Assembly: GCF_036373705.1 (NCBI RefSeq)
Contig: NC_089850.1
Location: 30,072,733-30,136,732, forward strand
DNA from: Amia ocellicauda
Lineage: Eukaryota > Chordata > Actinopteri > Amiiformes > Amiidae
DNA: 64,000 nucleotides
Reading direction: 5' to 3'
The notes below the pieces were generated by a model. That model was not told where the DNA came from. It was given only the letters and a program-made list of their open reading frames with translations, and did no database searches. Below are positions 37,440 to 49,900 of the stretch, piece after piece (within the stretch, counting starts at the first letter, position 1; each line of letters opens with the position of its first letter). The translations under genes and the position numbers were made by a program.

Positions 37440-37730
37440 TGAGTCATGGATGATGTACAGTATTATCACAAATCTGATACCCTACTGTCTAGCACAGGTA
37501 TTGTATAATTGTCGTTAAAATTGTCATCAACATCATAAGCACCTGTACATTAATGTTGTGAAATGATTTCCTGTTTGCCTGCGCTTGAGGAGGTTTACGA
37601 TTAAGGATGTGTTGCTATCTGTCAAGTTATCCTCAAAGTCATCTGGCAAGCTAGCTGCAAGGAACGGGGCCCTGCATTCGAAATGCAACTCAAAAACAAA
37701 CACATAAAAAATAGCTCTGTGCATACAATA
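37440..37730 (-). mobile_element. Harbinger fragment, inverted copy
   Basis: On the minus strand, 37575-37440 matches plus-strand 35090-35275 (shared blocks include AATGTACAGGTGCTTATGA and GCTAGACAGTAGGGTATCAG). Upstream of this the minus strand has an open stretch, CRAPFLAASLPDDFEDNLTD, of unknown placement. With the left copy it makes a large inverted repeat around the Myb/SANT fragments and the Gypsy element. Confidence 0.7.
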
Positions 37731-38088
37731 TTATACACTGACAATCTTTAATCACAGATCATTGAAAATGTGCAATTATTTTGTTAAATTATTCAAATAT
37801 TTGAAAATAAGCAACATTGTTTAAGCAGTTAAATAATAAGTGGTGATACACCTCTGTTAGAAACATGCACACTGTGTTTTTGTTATATTCCAAAATGCAT
37901 GCTCTACCATGATTGGCACTCTTTGGATGCAAATGACTAACGAAGAAGCCAGTTTAGGATTATTGGGATGTTAGCTTGGATGATGCAGTTTTACACTAGG
38001 ATAAATCGTGGCAATCCAATCCAATCACACGACTCTATTAGCATTATCAGTCGAAAGTCGAGATAGTAGATTCTCCCTATTTGGTCAA

Positions 38089-38160
38089 TAATCCATCCAT
38101 CCATCCATTTTCAAAACCACTTATCCTGGTGAGGGTCACGGGGAAGCCGGAGCTATTTGG
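38089..38160. repeat. Dispersed fish repeat (CCATCCATCC ... CTTATCC ... GGGGAAGCCGGAGC)
   Basis: Contains the very common fish motif ATCCATCCATCCATTTTC followed by CCACTTATCCTGGTGAGGGT and a CCGGAGC end. This block is known as a tail of several dispersed fish elements. I cannot name the family with certainty. Confidence 0.7.
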
Positions 38161-38680
38161 TCAATGTAGTTCTTAATTACTTAACTGAATCTAAATTACT
38201 TAATTTAACTTAGGATAAATCAAAAATTATTCCAGGTCCTAATCAGTTGGTTATTGAAAAATACCCACACAACTGTAGGAATAATGTTTGAAATTGTTCA
38301 CCGCTGACCGGGCGCTCCCTCCATACACACACAAGAAAAATAGCTCATTCAAAATTGGAATATTCAAAATGAATGAATAAATAAACACACACATCAATTA
38401 ACGCCGTAAAACGATAATAATACATATTCAGAATGCACTTGATCTGTCGCTGTGCGTTATGAATAATGGTAATTGAACAATAACATAAATCAATGATTTA
38501 ATGATATTACATTTCGAGGCTCATGGAAAAGCGTTTGAGAATCACCCCTGTGCATCCATCCTAATTCCACTGGCCTGTGTTATCTTGTGTGTGGACTTTG
38601 TTTGTGGATAAAAAGTTAATGGCATGCAGATCTTGCCATTTAGGCACAACAGAGTTTGTTTATATCGTTGCATGTCTGCG
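38161..38680. other. Intergenic DNA upstream of OSTM1
   Basis: AT-rich sequence with no gene or repeat recognised apart from short AAAG repeats at 38690-38705. Confidence 0.5.
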
Positions 38681-38699
38681 TTTTATAATAAAGAAAGAA

Positions 38700-38880
38700 A
38701 GAAAGATTTGCTCGCAGAACAGAACTGGCGGCAGCAATAACAAAACCACGTGAGGCAGCACGCACGGGTTCTCGAGACAGCGCCGGTCACGTGATCAGCG
38801 CGGCAAACCAGGAAGTGAAGCCGCGCGGCGTGTGCACAGGACTGCGGGCGCCGGCATTTGGATGTTTTCACTTTATAACA
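38700..38880 (+). promoter_or_regulatory. ostm1: OSTM1 promoter with two CACGTG E-boxes
   Basis: GC-rich stretch just upstream of the OSTM1 start. It holds CACGTG at 38747-38752 and GTCACGTGAT at 38786-38795. The second is one base off the CLEAR consensus GTCACGTGAC bound by TFEB/TFE3 at lysosomal genes. An ETS-like CAGGAAGTGA lies near 38809. No TATA box was seen. Confidence 0.7.
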
Positions 38881-39270
38881 ATGTATAACCTGGCAGCTGT
38901 CGGATATGTGTTGGTGTTAACTCTCTTACAGGGGAGTCAGGCCAACACAGTAGGAATAAACGTCACCGTGTCTGGAGTACAGCAACGCAGCAGCGATATT
39001 TTAGCCAGCCTTGCTAATCTGGAGTCCAGTGCCGTGCGGACAGCGCAGTCTCCGGGGCCGGGGTCGTACGTCTCCCCCGGACTGCTCTCGGCTTTTCCTG
39101 AAGATATAGAGATCAGCGACCAGTGTCAGGAGCTCCTTCAGATCTTCTCCCAGCAGTGCAGCTCCTTCGTGGACTGCATCCTGACGTCGGCTCGGCCTGT
39201 CCGAGTCTGCCAGAACTGCTTCAGCAGATTCAACCGTGTGCAGGAAATCTTTACTAATATATCTTCAGAG
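38881..39270 (+). CDS. ostm1: OSTM1 coding exon 1
   Basis: Signal peptide and first cysteine-rich part, ending FTNISSE; donor GTACGC. 130 codons, phase 0. Confidence 0.95.
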
Positions 39271-42200
39271 GTACGCAGCAGTATCATAATGTATCAGCCC
39301 TTCAGTGTGTGCATTTATTTACTCGTGTATGTATAGAAATGGCGGCTGTCTTGGCACCTATAACACATATATTTTGGTTATGATCAAACTAAATGTTTTG
39401 CAACTACTTAGGCTGCGAAAACTATTTAATGGGATTAAAAGAGTGGAATGATTTATTATTAGTATTATTAATAAATAATAATAATAATGTAGTGTTCTCT
39501 TTTTAGAAGTCACATGATGTCTTGTGATTGCCATGAGCTTCCGCATCACGACTGCATAGCAGGGGAGCATGCTGCTGTGTTGCAAAGGCATTTTCTAGAC
39601 ATTAACAGGGTCACAAGACAGCTATTACGAACAAAGCGTGAAAGAAACTACCATCACAATATCAGAATAGACGTAGATCTGGAATAAATACGATAATTGG
39701 GGGGAGATACCACATGACAAAGTCCTGTCATTTCTATAATCTACATATTTTTGCATTAAGAAAAATATTCCCAGATACTAGAAAACTGTTCCAGCAACGT
39801 CTGTCAAAGGCAACTGTGCTTTGAATCCCTGTAAGGTTTATCCAGATGCCAAACACGTCCAGTATTTATTTTAGTGTCCATTTAACTTTATTTTAATTGA
39901 TCCCTTCCTAATGCAAATATTCAAAACATATTTAGAAAGGTCTTGTTTCTAAGTTTCTAAAAAATATATAATATTTTTAAAGAGATTTACTCTTAATGAA
40001 ATGGATGTCTTGAAACATAATGCATGCTGTCGTTTTTTTTAAGAGGAGGCCTATTTCTGGGAGTGGCTCCAATCAACATTTGTCCATTGAAGTGTTTTGC
40101 ACTGTAACCTTTAGAAATACTTTATTGTAATGCTCCTCAATGTGGTCATTTTAAAGCAAGAATGAAGGCAAAAATATATGCACTGAAAGACTATTTGATT
40201 AATCATTTTAGATGTAATATAAATATTAAAAAAGGTTTCTGAGATTCTAGAGGACGGGTAAATAAAGGCAATGTGCTGCTAAACATCAAATTACCTTTTA
40301 TGTATCTGCAAAGGAGACTTTGAAAGTTCAAGTCAGTCCTAAATAAGGAGATGTTCACACTTTTTGTTACCAAAACTATTGTGGCAACACACAAATTGCA
40401 TAACACAGCAGCACACAATATAGGCTGTCGGCCTTCACCTTTGCCTCTGCTATTGTTGTTTTAGTGTGCTGATCACCCTGAAGTCAGTATAACTTTTTAC
40501 CTGTACAGATGTAGCTACAAGGTTTCAATAGCGCAGCGAGGGAAGAATTTAAGCAATCATGATTAGCATGGCTGCATTCCTTTCAGTGTTATGATGATGG
40601 TCAACTGGAACAAGATTCTTAGATATAGCCTATTTTATTAAATATTCTCAATAATCAGATAAAGATTTCGCTTGGTCTCGATATCAAAAAATTGTCCACT
40701 GGGGGAATTACAAGTGAGCTCTAAACAAATCTAAATATTTGATGTTCAAATGCACCCTTCTTTAGTACTATATTGTTACTTAACAGTTACTCAATGAGGT
40801 CCTGCTGGGCACAGTTTAGATTTGCTCCTGTCCAGCCAGAGTCATGTTTTCCTAAATGCTGCTGCATAAACACAAATATGCCTTTAGTTGAAATGTCTTT
40901 CCTTATGTTGTTATATAGTTTTATGACTCAGGTATTTTTTAGAGTGCAAGAGTACACTTTTAACTTTATGGACCCTGACGGTTATGTGTTTTTTTGTCTG
41001 CAAATGTTAATTTCCTGGCAGACGAGCTTTGGGAACGTGAGCTGCAGAGACAGCCTGCTGCGCTCGGACAGGCTGCAGCTGGTGTTTGTGATGTACCAAA
41101 ATCTGAAGCGAATCTGGGAAAGCTCCCTGTGTGAACGTGAGTACGACTTCAGAGTCAACTTGAACACTAAAGGAAAAAATGACCTCAGAATTTTCTGGGG
41201 ATAAAAATACCAAATAACACGCCCAGTTTTGTTTTTGACATGGCCATCACTCTCAATAGGGACACAAGGCACAAACTGCAGGGCAAATCTAAATTGGAAT
41301 CACTCTTCTACTGACCCCAGGTGATCACCCATCCAGGCTCTGATGGTGAAAAAGCCAATACAGCTTTCTCTGGGTGTTCCAGTAATGGTTCTTCACCAGC
41401 ATTACAGTAGACAAGAACAGATTCCTGTGTTTGCTTAGTGTTGTAATATATACTATGTGACTTAATTGCAAAAAATGTAATGGATTCTAAAGATGGGACA
41501 ATCGCAGAATGATTAGGACATACCGATAGAATGCAGATTTTTAACTTCCTTGCACCGCTACTTGAAAAATCCAGTCACTTTCCCAGCATTCATCACTTTG
41601 CATCCCTCCTCCACCCCAAACACCCCGTTTGCAGCAGCTACTTGGCTCATTCCATCTAGTGGGGGGGTTCAATGACCTTGTCCTCATGGCCAGGTCATCA
41701 TTACCTTAGTCAAGTGAGTATATGGCCAAAATAAACTGTTTACCTGGTTGTCTGAAATCCTAATTCTGTTTGTTTTTTCTAGACTGCTTAACTCCACACA
41801 TGGGTGGCCTCTCAAATGATAGCCTGTATTTTATGGCATTACTGAATAAATCACTGAGCTGTTTTGAGAAATATCAACAGGTAAGTCATTTAAAGGGGAA
41901 ATTATTTCCAATGTATGTGTATTTTCCACTGCAAGTGATTTGTATCTTGAGAGCAGTATGTAATATTCTATTTAAAGTGTTTATATTTTTCATAATTGTT
42001 TAAAAAGCTACTTGTTAACAAACATGCCTTTTAAGTTCAGAAGTTCACTATTGAAATACTAAATAAAGAAACATTGAAGGTCCAATAATCCACTCAGATA
42101 AAAAAACAACAACACATAACTGGTTGGATTTTTCATGTAAGAGACCTTATCTTTTTATAGTATCATTCCCTGGTTTTGTTGTTTGGATGTTTTAAGGAGA

Positions 42201-45200
42201 TCATCTATGTAATGTTAAACTGTCAGGTTTGGTGAGACATGATTCCACTGAGAAAAGGAGAATGACTTGTGGGTTTCACATTTTAGCAGAGCAACCGCTC
42301 TGAGCTCTGCAAGGAATGCAAAACCCCCTACAAAAGCTTGAACAATCTGTACAACAGTATGGTGAAGAACTCCACACTCTGCATTGACATCGAAGACGCG
42401 GTAAGTGTCCATTTGAGTGCTTTTGTGAGTAAAAGAAAGATTATGAACTCCACAAAGATGACTGTTACATGATGTTTGTGATTGTTTAATTCTTGTATCC
42501 TCTATTTTTCAAATCAAGGAAAGCCAGGATGGATTTATTTTGAAAAGTGTTTATGAAAGTCCAATTTTAATTTTTTTAGTGACAACCAATCAATACTGTT
42601 TCAGTTCCTTAAAAGTAAACATATCATATTCAGTTTTACCAGGTAAGATTCTATGTGTTGTTCTGTGGAGCTGTGATTTAAAATGTCACACATTTTTAGT
42701 TGGTGAATCTTGCATAATATTGCATGCATATGGTTCTGAACTTTAAATGTAGAAAATGCTTAAACAATGACCTCCCCCACAGTGACATGTAATATATTTT
42801 ATTACAACCACCAAACTCGATTTCCAATAGCTGATAATTGGGCTTGAGAGTGTGGGTTATTGTAGTTGACCACAGTGTGGGAGTGAATTTTATGTTAGTT
42901 GTGAATACCAAAACTATTGATGATACAATAAAACATGACTATCACTGTCAACACAATGACTTTTTTGTTTATTTTTGGCCCCTTTCAGTAATTGTGAAAA
43001 TCTGACCTTGACCTCTAAATTCTTGAAAGGGACAGTTTTTAAACCTTTTTTCCCTCCTTTGAATAGCTATGCTTTTTTTCAGCTTAACCTACAGACCTGT
43101 TCACCCAATTTGCATGATATAAATTCAATAGTACCCCCCCCCCCCGCCCACACTAATACAATTCCCAGTAAAGGATTTTGAACATATTTGGTCGTGGATC
43201 TTGTGGGTTTATAATTGTAATAACCCATTTAGATATAATATATATATAATATACACACACACACTATCACAAAACTATAGGATTCTACAATATTCTATTT
43301 CAGGTATCATGGAAATTGATGTTTATTTTAATTTTTTTTGTGGGTCTCTTAATTTTTAAATCTAGTGCATTATTCATGTATTAATCTCATAGCAGTTCCA
43401 TTCGAATTCTCACATCGTTTAATACTAGAGTCAAGCTTTGTAGCCTAAATCCAGAAATGTTGAAACCCAGTGACAGCATTTGTATGTCCTATTGATCTTG
43501 TCCAAAATAAAATTGATCTTGAATGTATTTTTTCTGATACTTGTTCCTGTAAACTTCCTTGGTTTACAGAAAGATGTATATATTTTGTGTTGAATAGCTG
43601 ACCACGTGTAAAACAGTCTCCTGGAAGGCAATCTCTCTTGGTTATACGACCTTTGGCTTTTATGTCAAAGCACTTCAGTATAATCACATTTGTGTAATAT
43701 TAAACCATTAAGTCCAGGACTTATCACAGTTTTCATATATAGAAGACATAACGGGCAAAAAAGGTGGTAATACTCAAAATTGCATAAAAAAAATAAAAAA
43801 ATGTGCTGAATAGGAGTCCCATCGAAGAGCTTTTTGATTCAGTTCTGTGAATGCTGGCAAACAGCTCCCCTTAGGGGCCACAGCTGGCTATTTCCTTATA
43901 TCATGAAGTCAGTCCTGGACACACTATACCCAAAAAAGGAAGACAACGCCTAAAAAGCTAAATTGTCACCGAATTATTTGACCTCTGAGTCGTTCTGTGT
44001 ACTGATCCATTGTTAAATCTCATGCAGTGTCTTGACCTACATTTAAAATGATCATTCGTGATCGTGGTAATAGTGAGTGGTATGCTCAGTCTTACTTCAG
44101 CCCAGCTCCATTGTGGGTTGTTGTAATTTGTCCTGTGTTCCCAAAGCTGGAGAAGTTATAAACATAAAATCAACACGCAGCAACCTCTTTTCACTCTGTT
44201 CCAGTTCATGTAATCTCTCGCATGTGATTAGCTTACTGCTGGGAAGTTGTGCTCTGTTGTGCTTTTTGTTGTTTCTAATACGTGCACCATGTCCTGCTAT
44301 TTTTGTTATTATTAGTTGCAGACTTTACTCTCAGATGAGTAGTCTACTCCTCACTGACCAGAATAACAGCAAATGAGAAGTTTGGTTTATACTGAATTAA
44401 GTATCCACTACTGAGGCACTGATGTGGCCTTAGGGAAGAGAGCCCTCATTGTTGTTTCATTAGCTCTTGTATTGAACTGTTTCAGATGAATATGACCCGC
44501 AGATTGTGGAGCAAGAATTTCAATTGTTCATTCCCCCGGGAAGAGACTGTCCCCATCATCGCCGTGTCCAGCTTCATGCTCTTTCTGCCCATCATCTTCT
44601 ACTTGAGTAGCTTCCTTCACTCGGAACAAAAGAAGCGCAAGCTCATACTCCGTGAGTAACCAGCTTAATGCGCCTATTGTTGCCGTATTTTAACTGGCTG
44701 GGCTTGGCTTGGATGCCACAGGTTGTTTATAAGGAAGTGCCAGTGATCATTTAAAGTTAAAAATGCATTTTATCTTTTGGGGAATTTGAGATCTCGAAGA
44801 TTGGCCTGGTCAATCTAGAAATGTTCATTGGTTGTAGACCTTGACCTCGGTACATGGGCAAAGTGAAGGCATGCTTTACATCACAATTGGTGAACCAACC
44901 AAGCTGCAGTTTGGTACACGTTGGCCAACTAATCTAATTAATGAAGAATTAAGTTCTAACTACCATAGCTTAATGTACAATTTATTGTAAGATCAGTTTG
45001 TTGGCAGAATTTTAAAGAGTGCTATTAGACAGTAAAGTAACCGTGGGCTTACAACTTACAAGATAATTGTAATGATCCTTTAGTGTTTTTGTAAAATTGC
45101 TGTCGTCTTTCAGCAGCACTATGCATTGAGAACATCATGAGAAGTGCCTGCCTGTACAGACTGTGTTGCATCCAATTTTAAAATTGTCACTTGTGATCTC

Positions 45201-45278
45201 TCTGCATCTCCTTCTCTTATAGCCAAGCGTGCGAAATCCAGCAACAGTCTGATGAACATCCAAGACAAATGCAGCTGA
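38881..45278 (+). CDS. ostm1: OSTM1, beta subunit of the lysosomal Cl-/H+ exchanger ClC-7, complete
   Basis: Type I membrane protein that stabilises ClC-7 in lysosomes and the osteoclast ruffled border; loss causes osteopetrosis in mammals (grey-lethal mouse). Coding exons are 38881-39270, 41022-41136, 41783-41880, 42287-42400, 44486-44651 and 45223-45278: 939 nt, 312 codons (human 334), all GT-AG and in phase. Residues 1-22 form a signal peptide ([20 protein letters not shown]). The lumenal part has the family's paired cysteines ([35 protein letters not shown]) and N-glycosylation sites such as NVT, NIS, NVS, NKS, NST, NMT and NCS. The single membrane segment is at about 261-283 ([20 protein letters not shown]), followed by the conserved cytosolic [14 protein letters not shown] tail. 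The ATG at 38881 gives a proper signal peptide; an upstream in-frame GTG at 38791 is not needed. Confidence 0.97.
41022..41136 (+). CDS. ostm1: OSTM1 coding exon 2
   Basis: [20 protein letters not shown] then [18 protein letters not shown]; acceptor CCTGGCAG, donor GTGAGT; 115 nt. Confidence 0.95.
41783..41880 (+). CDS. ostm1: OSTM1 coding exon 3
   Basis: Split His codon, then [20 protein letters not shown] and [12 protein letters not shown]; acceptor TTTTCTAG, donor GTAAGT; 98 nt. Confidence 0.95.
42287..42400 (+). CDS. ostm1: OSTM1 coding exon 4
   Basis: [20 protein letters not shown] then [18 protein letters not shown]; acceptor CATTTTAG, donor GTAAGT; 114 nt. Confidence 0.95.
44486..44651 (+). 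CDS. ostm1: OSTM1 coding exon 5 (membrane segment)
   Basis: [20 protein letters not shown], then the membrane segment and [11 protein letters not shown]; acceptor TGTTTCAG, donor GTGAGT; 166 nt. Confidence 0.96.
45223..45278 (+). CDS. ostm1: OSTM1 coding exon 6 with stop
   Basis: Split Pro codon, then [17 protein letters not shown] and TGA at 45276-45278. Acceptor CTCTTATAG. Human ends similarly (PKRLKSSTSFANIQ). Confidence 0.95.
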
Positions 45279-46900
45279 ATGTATACAAGACAGAGGTCAC
45301 CAAAAGCCAAGCAAAGAAATGGGAGTGACCAGAGAACTGGCCATTGTGGAGGTGACTAGTATTAAATGCTGCCAACGAGGCTAAAATTATGTTAACAAGA
45401 CTGGTTGGCTTTTTCATTTTTCTATATATTTTTTGGTTTGGCGTTTTGGCAGAGTTTGGTACATGTGTATGTTAAAATACCTTTCATTTGGATATATTGC
45501 CAAAACGTTAAAGTGTGATGCAGGTCATCACCAGCTTGATCTCTCAGTAACACTGTTTGCTGCACTGAAATAACCCGAGCTCTGCTTTTAAACCTTTGTT
45601 TTCCATGTGACTGTGCCCGATGTATAATAAAAGGACAGAATAAAGTAAGTCCATTCTAGGAACAATTACATAATAATAATAATAACTCCCATCAATAATC
45701 ACTCCCATCAATAATCAATATTTGCTTTCCTGTCTTTGTCATTACCAATGTAAGTAACTTAAATGATTTGTATTTGTGTATTGTTTATATCCCTGAAAGT
45801 GTACATTCGGTCATTTGCCAGTGTTTACAGTGGTGCACAATTGCACATTCACCTGAGTATTCTCACTGTGCCTGTAGGAAGATTACCCATCTTGACAGCT
45901 GTAATTTAATTTTGTTTTTATTTTAAGCTAGTCCTACATTTTGAAAAGGGTCATATAGAAGCAGGGAGGTTTGCTTCGAACAGAAAGTGTACAATGTTTG
46001 TATTGCTGTTAATGGGAGTGTATATTGTCACATTTCTTGTAGGAATTATGTAATTTATCCTAATAGACTGTGGAACATTCACAATATTTATTTTAAAACG
46101 GGGTCAGGCGCATCACTGGGATTTTATTTTATTGTTGTTAAATTTGGCAGCCAATACTGAAAAGTGACTCGCACATCAGACAGTGGTGCTTGTCAGAGCA
46201 GTGTCATGTGCACTTTGCTTTTGATTCAGTTCTTCTGGTTGAACAGTCTATCCTGGGTTCTGTGACTGTGACATTTCCTCCTGCAGAAATATTGGTCATG
46301 ATGGCATTACCTTTCAAAAATAGCGTTTGAAGAGACTTATCCGAGCTGATAGCCAGGAATATGTACTTTCCTCCCACGATTTAACAGCAGGGCCATGTGC
46401 AGAGATCGTCACATTCAGCATAAAATGTGCCATTTCATTTCCACTCAGGGGTGTTAACCAATCCCTGTCCTACTCTCAATGCAACTGCTGTCAATAAAAT
46501 TAGTTTCTTCCAGGTAAACTAAATGGGTAGTTTACTAATGTTTAAAATATAGTAAATAAAATGGATATAAAGATAATTAATTCTATGTGTATTTTTTAAG
46601 AAATACTCCCTTTTTATAGTCGGGTTATCTGCCTGTGAGTGCTAAAAATACACAGTCTGCTAACACATATGAAACCTTGAACCCTGTATTCATTAAAAAA
46701 GTGTAAAAGTAGTAGTTGTACATTTACAAAGAATTGTCATTAATAACATGGCGCCCCTTGCAAACCGAAAGTAGACTCTGCCAGAACCCTATCTGAACAT
46801 TGATTGATTGTAGCTGCTGTACAATAGCAATAACATGTATTATATGTTTATATCAGGCAGTTGTACATCAGAGTATTGAATAAAGATATGTATTTGTCTG
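45279..46900 (+). other. ostm1: OSTM1 3' UTR (extent uncertain)
   Basis: Candidate poly(A) signals AATAAA at 45626-45631, 45639-45644, 46493-46498 and near 46880. The two closely spaced proximal signals would give a short 3' UTR of about 370 nt. Use of the distal ones cannot be judged. Confidence 0.5.
45626..45644 (+). terminator. Likely OSTM1 proximal poly(A) signals
   Basis: Two AATAAA hexamers lie 7 bases apart, about 350 nt after the stop codon. Confidence 0.55.
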
Positions 46901-49900
46901 AGAAAAATGTATTTATTAATCTGAAATTCAAATTAACTTTTGCGTATCAAGGTAATTCTGTCCACAGCCTGACCATCTGTACAAAGTGCATCTGATCACC
47001 ACAATGTAGGGGACCAGATAACGCGTACATTTATCATTGGTATTAGGATTTAAAATTTAAAAAAACATTTTGAAAGCTACATATGGTGGTGCAGTGTGGT
47101 CTTTTATTCCCACCGAAACAATATTTGTAGTTAAATTTGCCATTCCAAAGCTGTAACCAAACTAATCTAGGGCCACACCTGTGTACCTCAGGGTGTATAA
47201 ATTTACTACGGTTATTCAGAGATGCAGACAGGTCAATGTCCAAAGTAAATGAGTTATAGATGCAATATATTATTCCTGTACATATGTACACTGAAACAAG
47301 AAAACTCCTCAATCTTTTATTTCAGCCAGGTGTACGACTGAAACACTTGTCCAGTTGCAATCCTCCCAACAGAATGCATTGGTTTAAAAAAAAATCAGTT
47401 TTGTGGAATTCTTGTGCATATCCAGTTTCATGTATTTAATTTGTTTCTTTGTTTATTGTATTGTGCCATTAGAACTGGGACAATTTTATTCCATGGTACC
47501 AAAAAAAAGTGTCCTGTTCCTTTAATTAGCAGTTAATCTAAATGTAGGATAAAGTTACTTGGCTGAATAATCATAACACATCACTTTAAACCCCTTTGGC
47601 TTTTTGGTCTTATTAAACATAGCAATTGCCTATCACACTGCCTTTAATAGCATTATCCTGATGTGCTGAATCATATGATTGCAAGCTGCTCAAAGCAATC
47701 TTTCATTCAGGCTGGCAAGAGATTCCTATACGCGCAGAGTTCAAGAATGACAGCTTTGATTCCATAATCTGTGGCTTTCTGAGCACACTCCCGGTAAGTA
47801 GGGCTGAAAGTCATTACACTGACTCAGGGCATTTATGCACACAAGTCCTCCGGCCTCGTGATTGGGAATCCAGGAACAAGACGGGGAAAACCTTTGAGCT
47901 CAGAGAAGTAAAACCTGCTCCTGCTGCGGAGATGGCTGAGGAGGGTCTTATACTTCAATACCAATACAGTGTCAAGGCTGCATATGTTTTGCCATGCTAT
48001 AATCTATTTTACTGCAGTACTTGTAAAGAAAATAAAATAATACCTTCAGCAATTATAGCCCTGTAATTGTATCTCTGTCCTCACCCCTAGAGCCACCGCT
48101 ATTAACGTCAGCATCTGAGTTCTGTTGTCTCGTCCTAGCTGGCAATGTTGGACATCGATGTGGATCAAAGACCCTCACATGAGTTGGCACAATTGAAAAA
48201 CTTTTTGGAAGCAGCATAAAGGTCAAAAGGTGAAAGGTGGACAGGTTTGGAAATAGACGCAGCCCCTCGCTGACGCCACATGGCAGCTTCTTGTCTTGTT
48301 CCTTCGCTGTTGAAGTAAAAGTCTTCCATCTGCATTTTTAGCACTGCAGAAACACAATGCTTGAAGCGTATTGTGGGAGTATTATAGTTAACAGAAATAA
48401 ATTCCCAAGATAATTGATGGAAAGGGGCTGAGGAGTGGACATTTTTTGCAGTATTTTAATCATCTAGAAATAAAAGCTATAAATATAGGGAATTGTGAAG
48501 CTTGCAAGTAGGATAACTGAGGCTGTTCAATTGACGCGAGAGAAACTTGCTGTCAACAGAAACCCAATACATTGATATTTCTGTCAAGAATTACAAACTT
48601 AATTCCTTCTTTCAGTTTATTATTTCTCACGTTTCCCAGATGCAAATAAATAATATTAAAAAGTAGAAAAAAGCATTAACACCACCATTCAAAACCATGA
48701 AGTGTATTAAAACCCTGACTGCTTAATCTAGAGAGAAAAAATGATTATAAAATATTGCACTTGCATTCAATCAGTTAAAAAAAAAAACGGGAATAAAAAA
48801 TACTAAACTCTGACATCTGATGACTAATTACTGGGGAGCAAGCTGTTTCCATCAGTTGCCAGCACATGAATAACAAAGGTTGATGCGATTTAAAATCAGC
48901 ATGTTAAGTTATTCATAATGCCCCTTCTGGGCAGGCTTCCCATTCACATAATCTCCACAAAAAGAGCTTTGATAGGAATTGACTGTGAAATAATGCTGTG
49001 CTAAATGACAATTTATTTGAAAAATTAATAGGAATCTGTAAACTGACTCAATATGTCCCCTCCAATTATTGTCAAACTTGTTTTGATTTAATCATACTGT
49101 AAACTTCACTGGGAGGTAAGTGTCAGTCATTGCAAAACTGGAGCTGGGATTGTTGGCATTCCCTTAAGAGGAAGGGAGCACTGGAAGAATAATATAAATA
49201 TATCAAGTTGTCTGTTTGGAATATGTGGTTGTACCTTATTGTTAAAATATTGTTGTTTAATTTCTAATTTCTAAGTGGTTTTCCTTGAATACTAAGGCAT
49301 CTAAAACTGTATTTCTAATCATTTCCCCCCATATGTAGTATTTTCTGCTACTGCGTGTGTTTGAAGTTGGGCATAACTAGAAGTACAATGAATCATTCTC
49401 CTTAGAACACTGACAACCTAAATGAGCTCTAAGGACTGGAAAAAAATACATAAAATATGAACAGTTCAAGCAAACACTCTACATATTCCAAAGACTAGTA
49501 ACACAACGAGTCCATGACTGAATTCCTGTCGTGTTAGATTCAAGTTATTTTTATGTCTGTATTTCATATTATAAGAATTTTATAAATGTAAATATAACAG
49601 GCCTACAAAAAGTTTTTTTGTCTCGCACAACCCAATTATGTTTCTTATAAAAAACATTATGATAATATATAGTTTGTAAATCTATATTTATTTTTTTAAC
49701 CATATTTCTGAAGAACTTTTTTCACTGTGAAAATGGAAGTATAGGATTATATAGGATGCCTGTCACTTCTTACAGTTGTACAGCACTGTGTTTTGTGTTT
49801 GTGAATGGTATTCCTGTAAGCTCTTTTACAGCAGAAGTCACGCAATGGGGCTGTGATAGTATAGTTTTATAAAGCAATACATTGATATATTACTTATTTA

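Noticed and set aside
38791..38880. In-frame N-terminal extension of OSTM1 from a GTG
   Set aside because: No ATG in the extension; the ATG at 38881 gives a normal signal peptide, and the extension contains the promoter E-box.
40773..41204. 143-codon plus-strand frame overlapping OSTM1 exon 2
   Set aside because: The upstream part is intron sequence read through the acceptor at 41020-41021; only the portion from 41022 to 41136 is OSTM1.
44077..44376. 99-codon plus-strand frame with hydrophobic and Cys-rich stretches
   Set aside because: Lies in OSTM1 intron 4 with no similarity recognised and no fitting splice context; likely chance.
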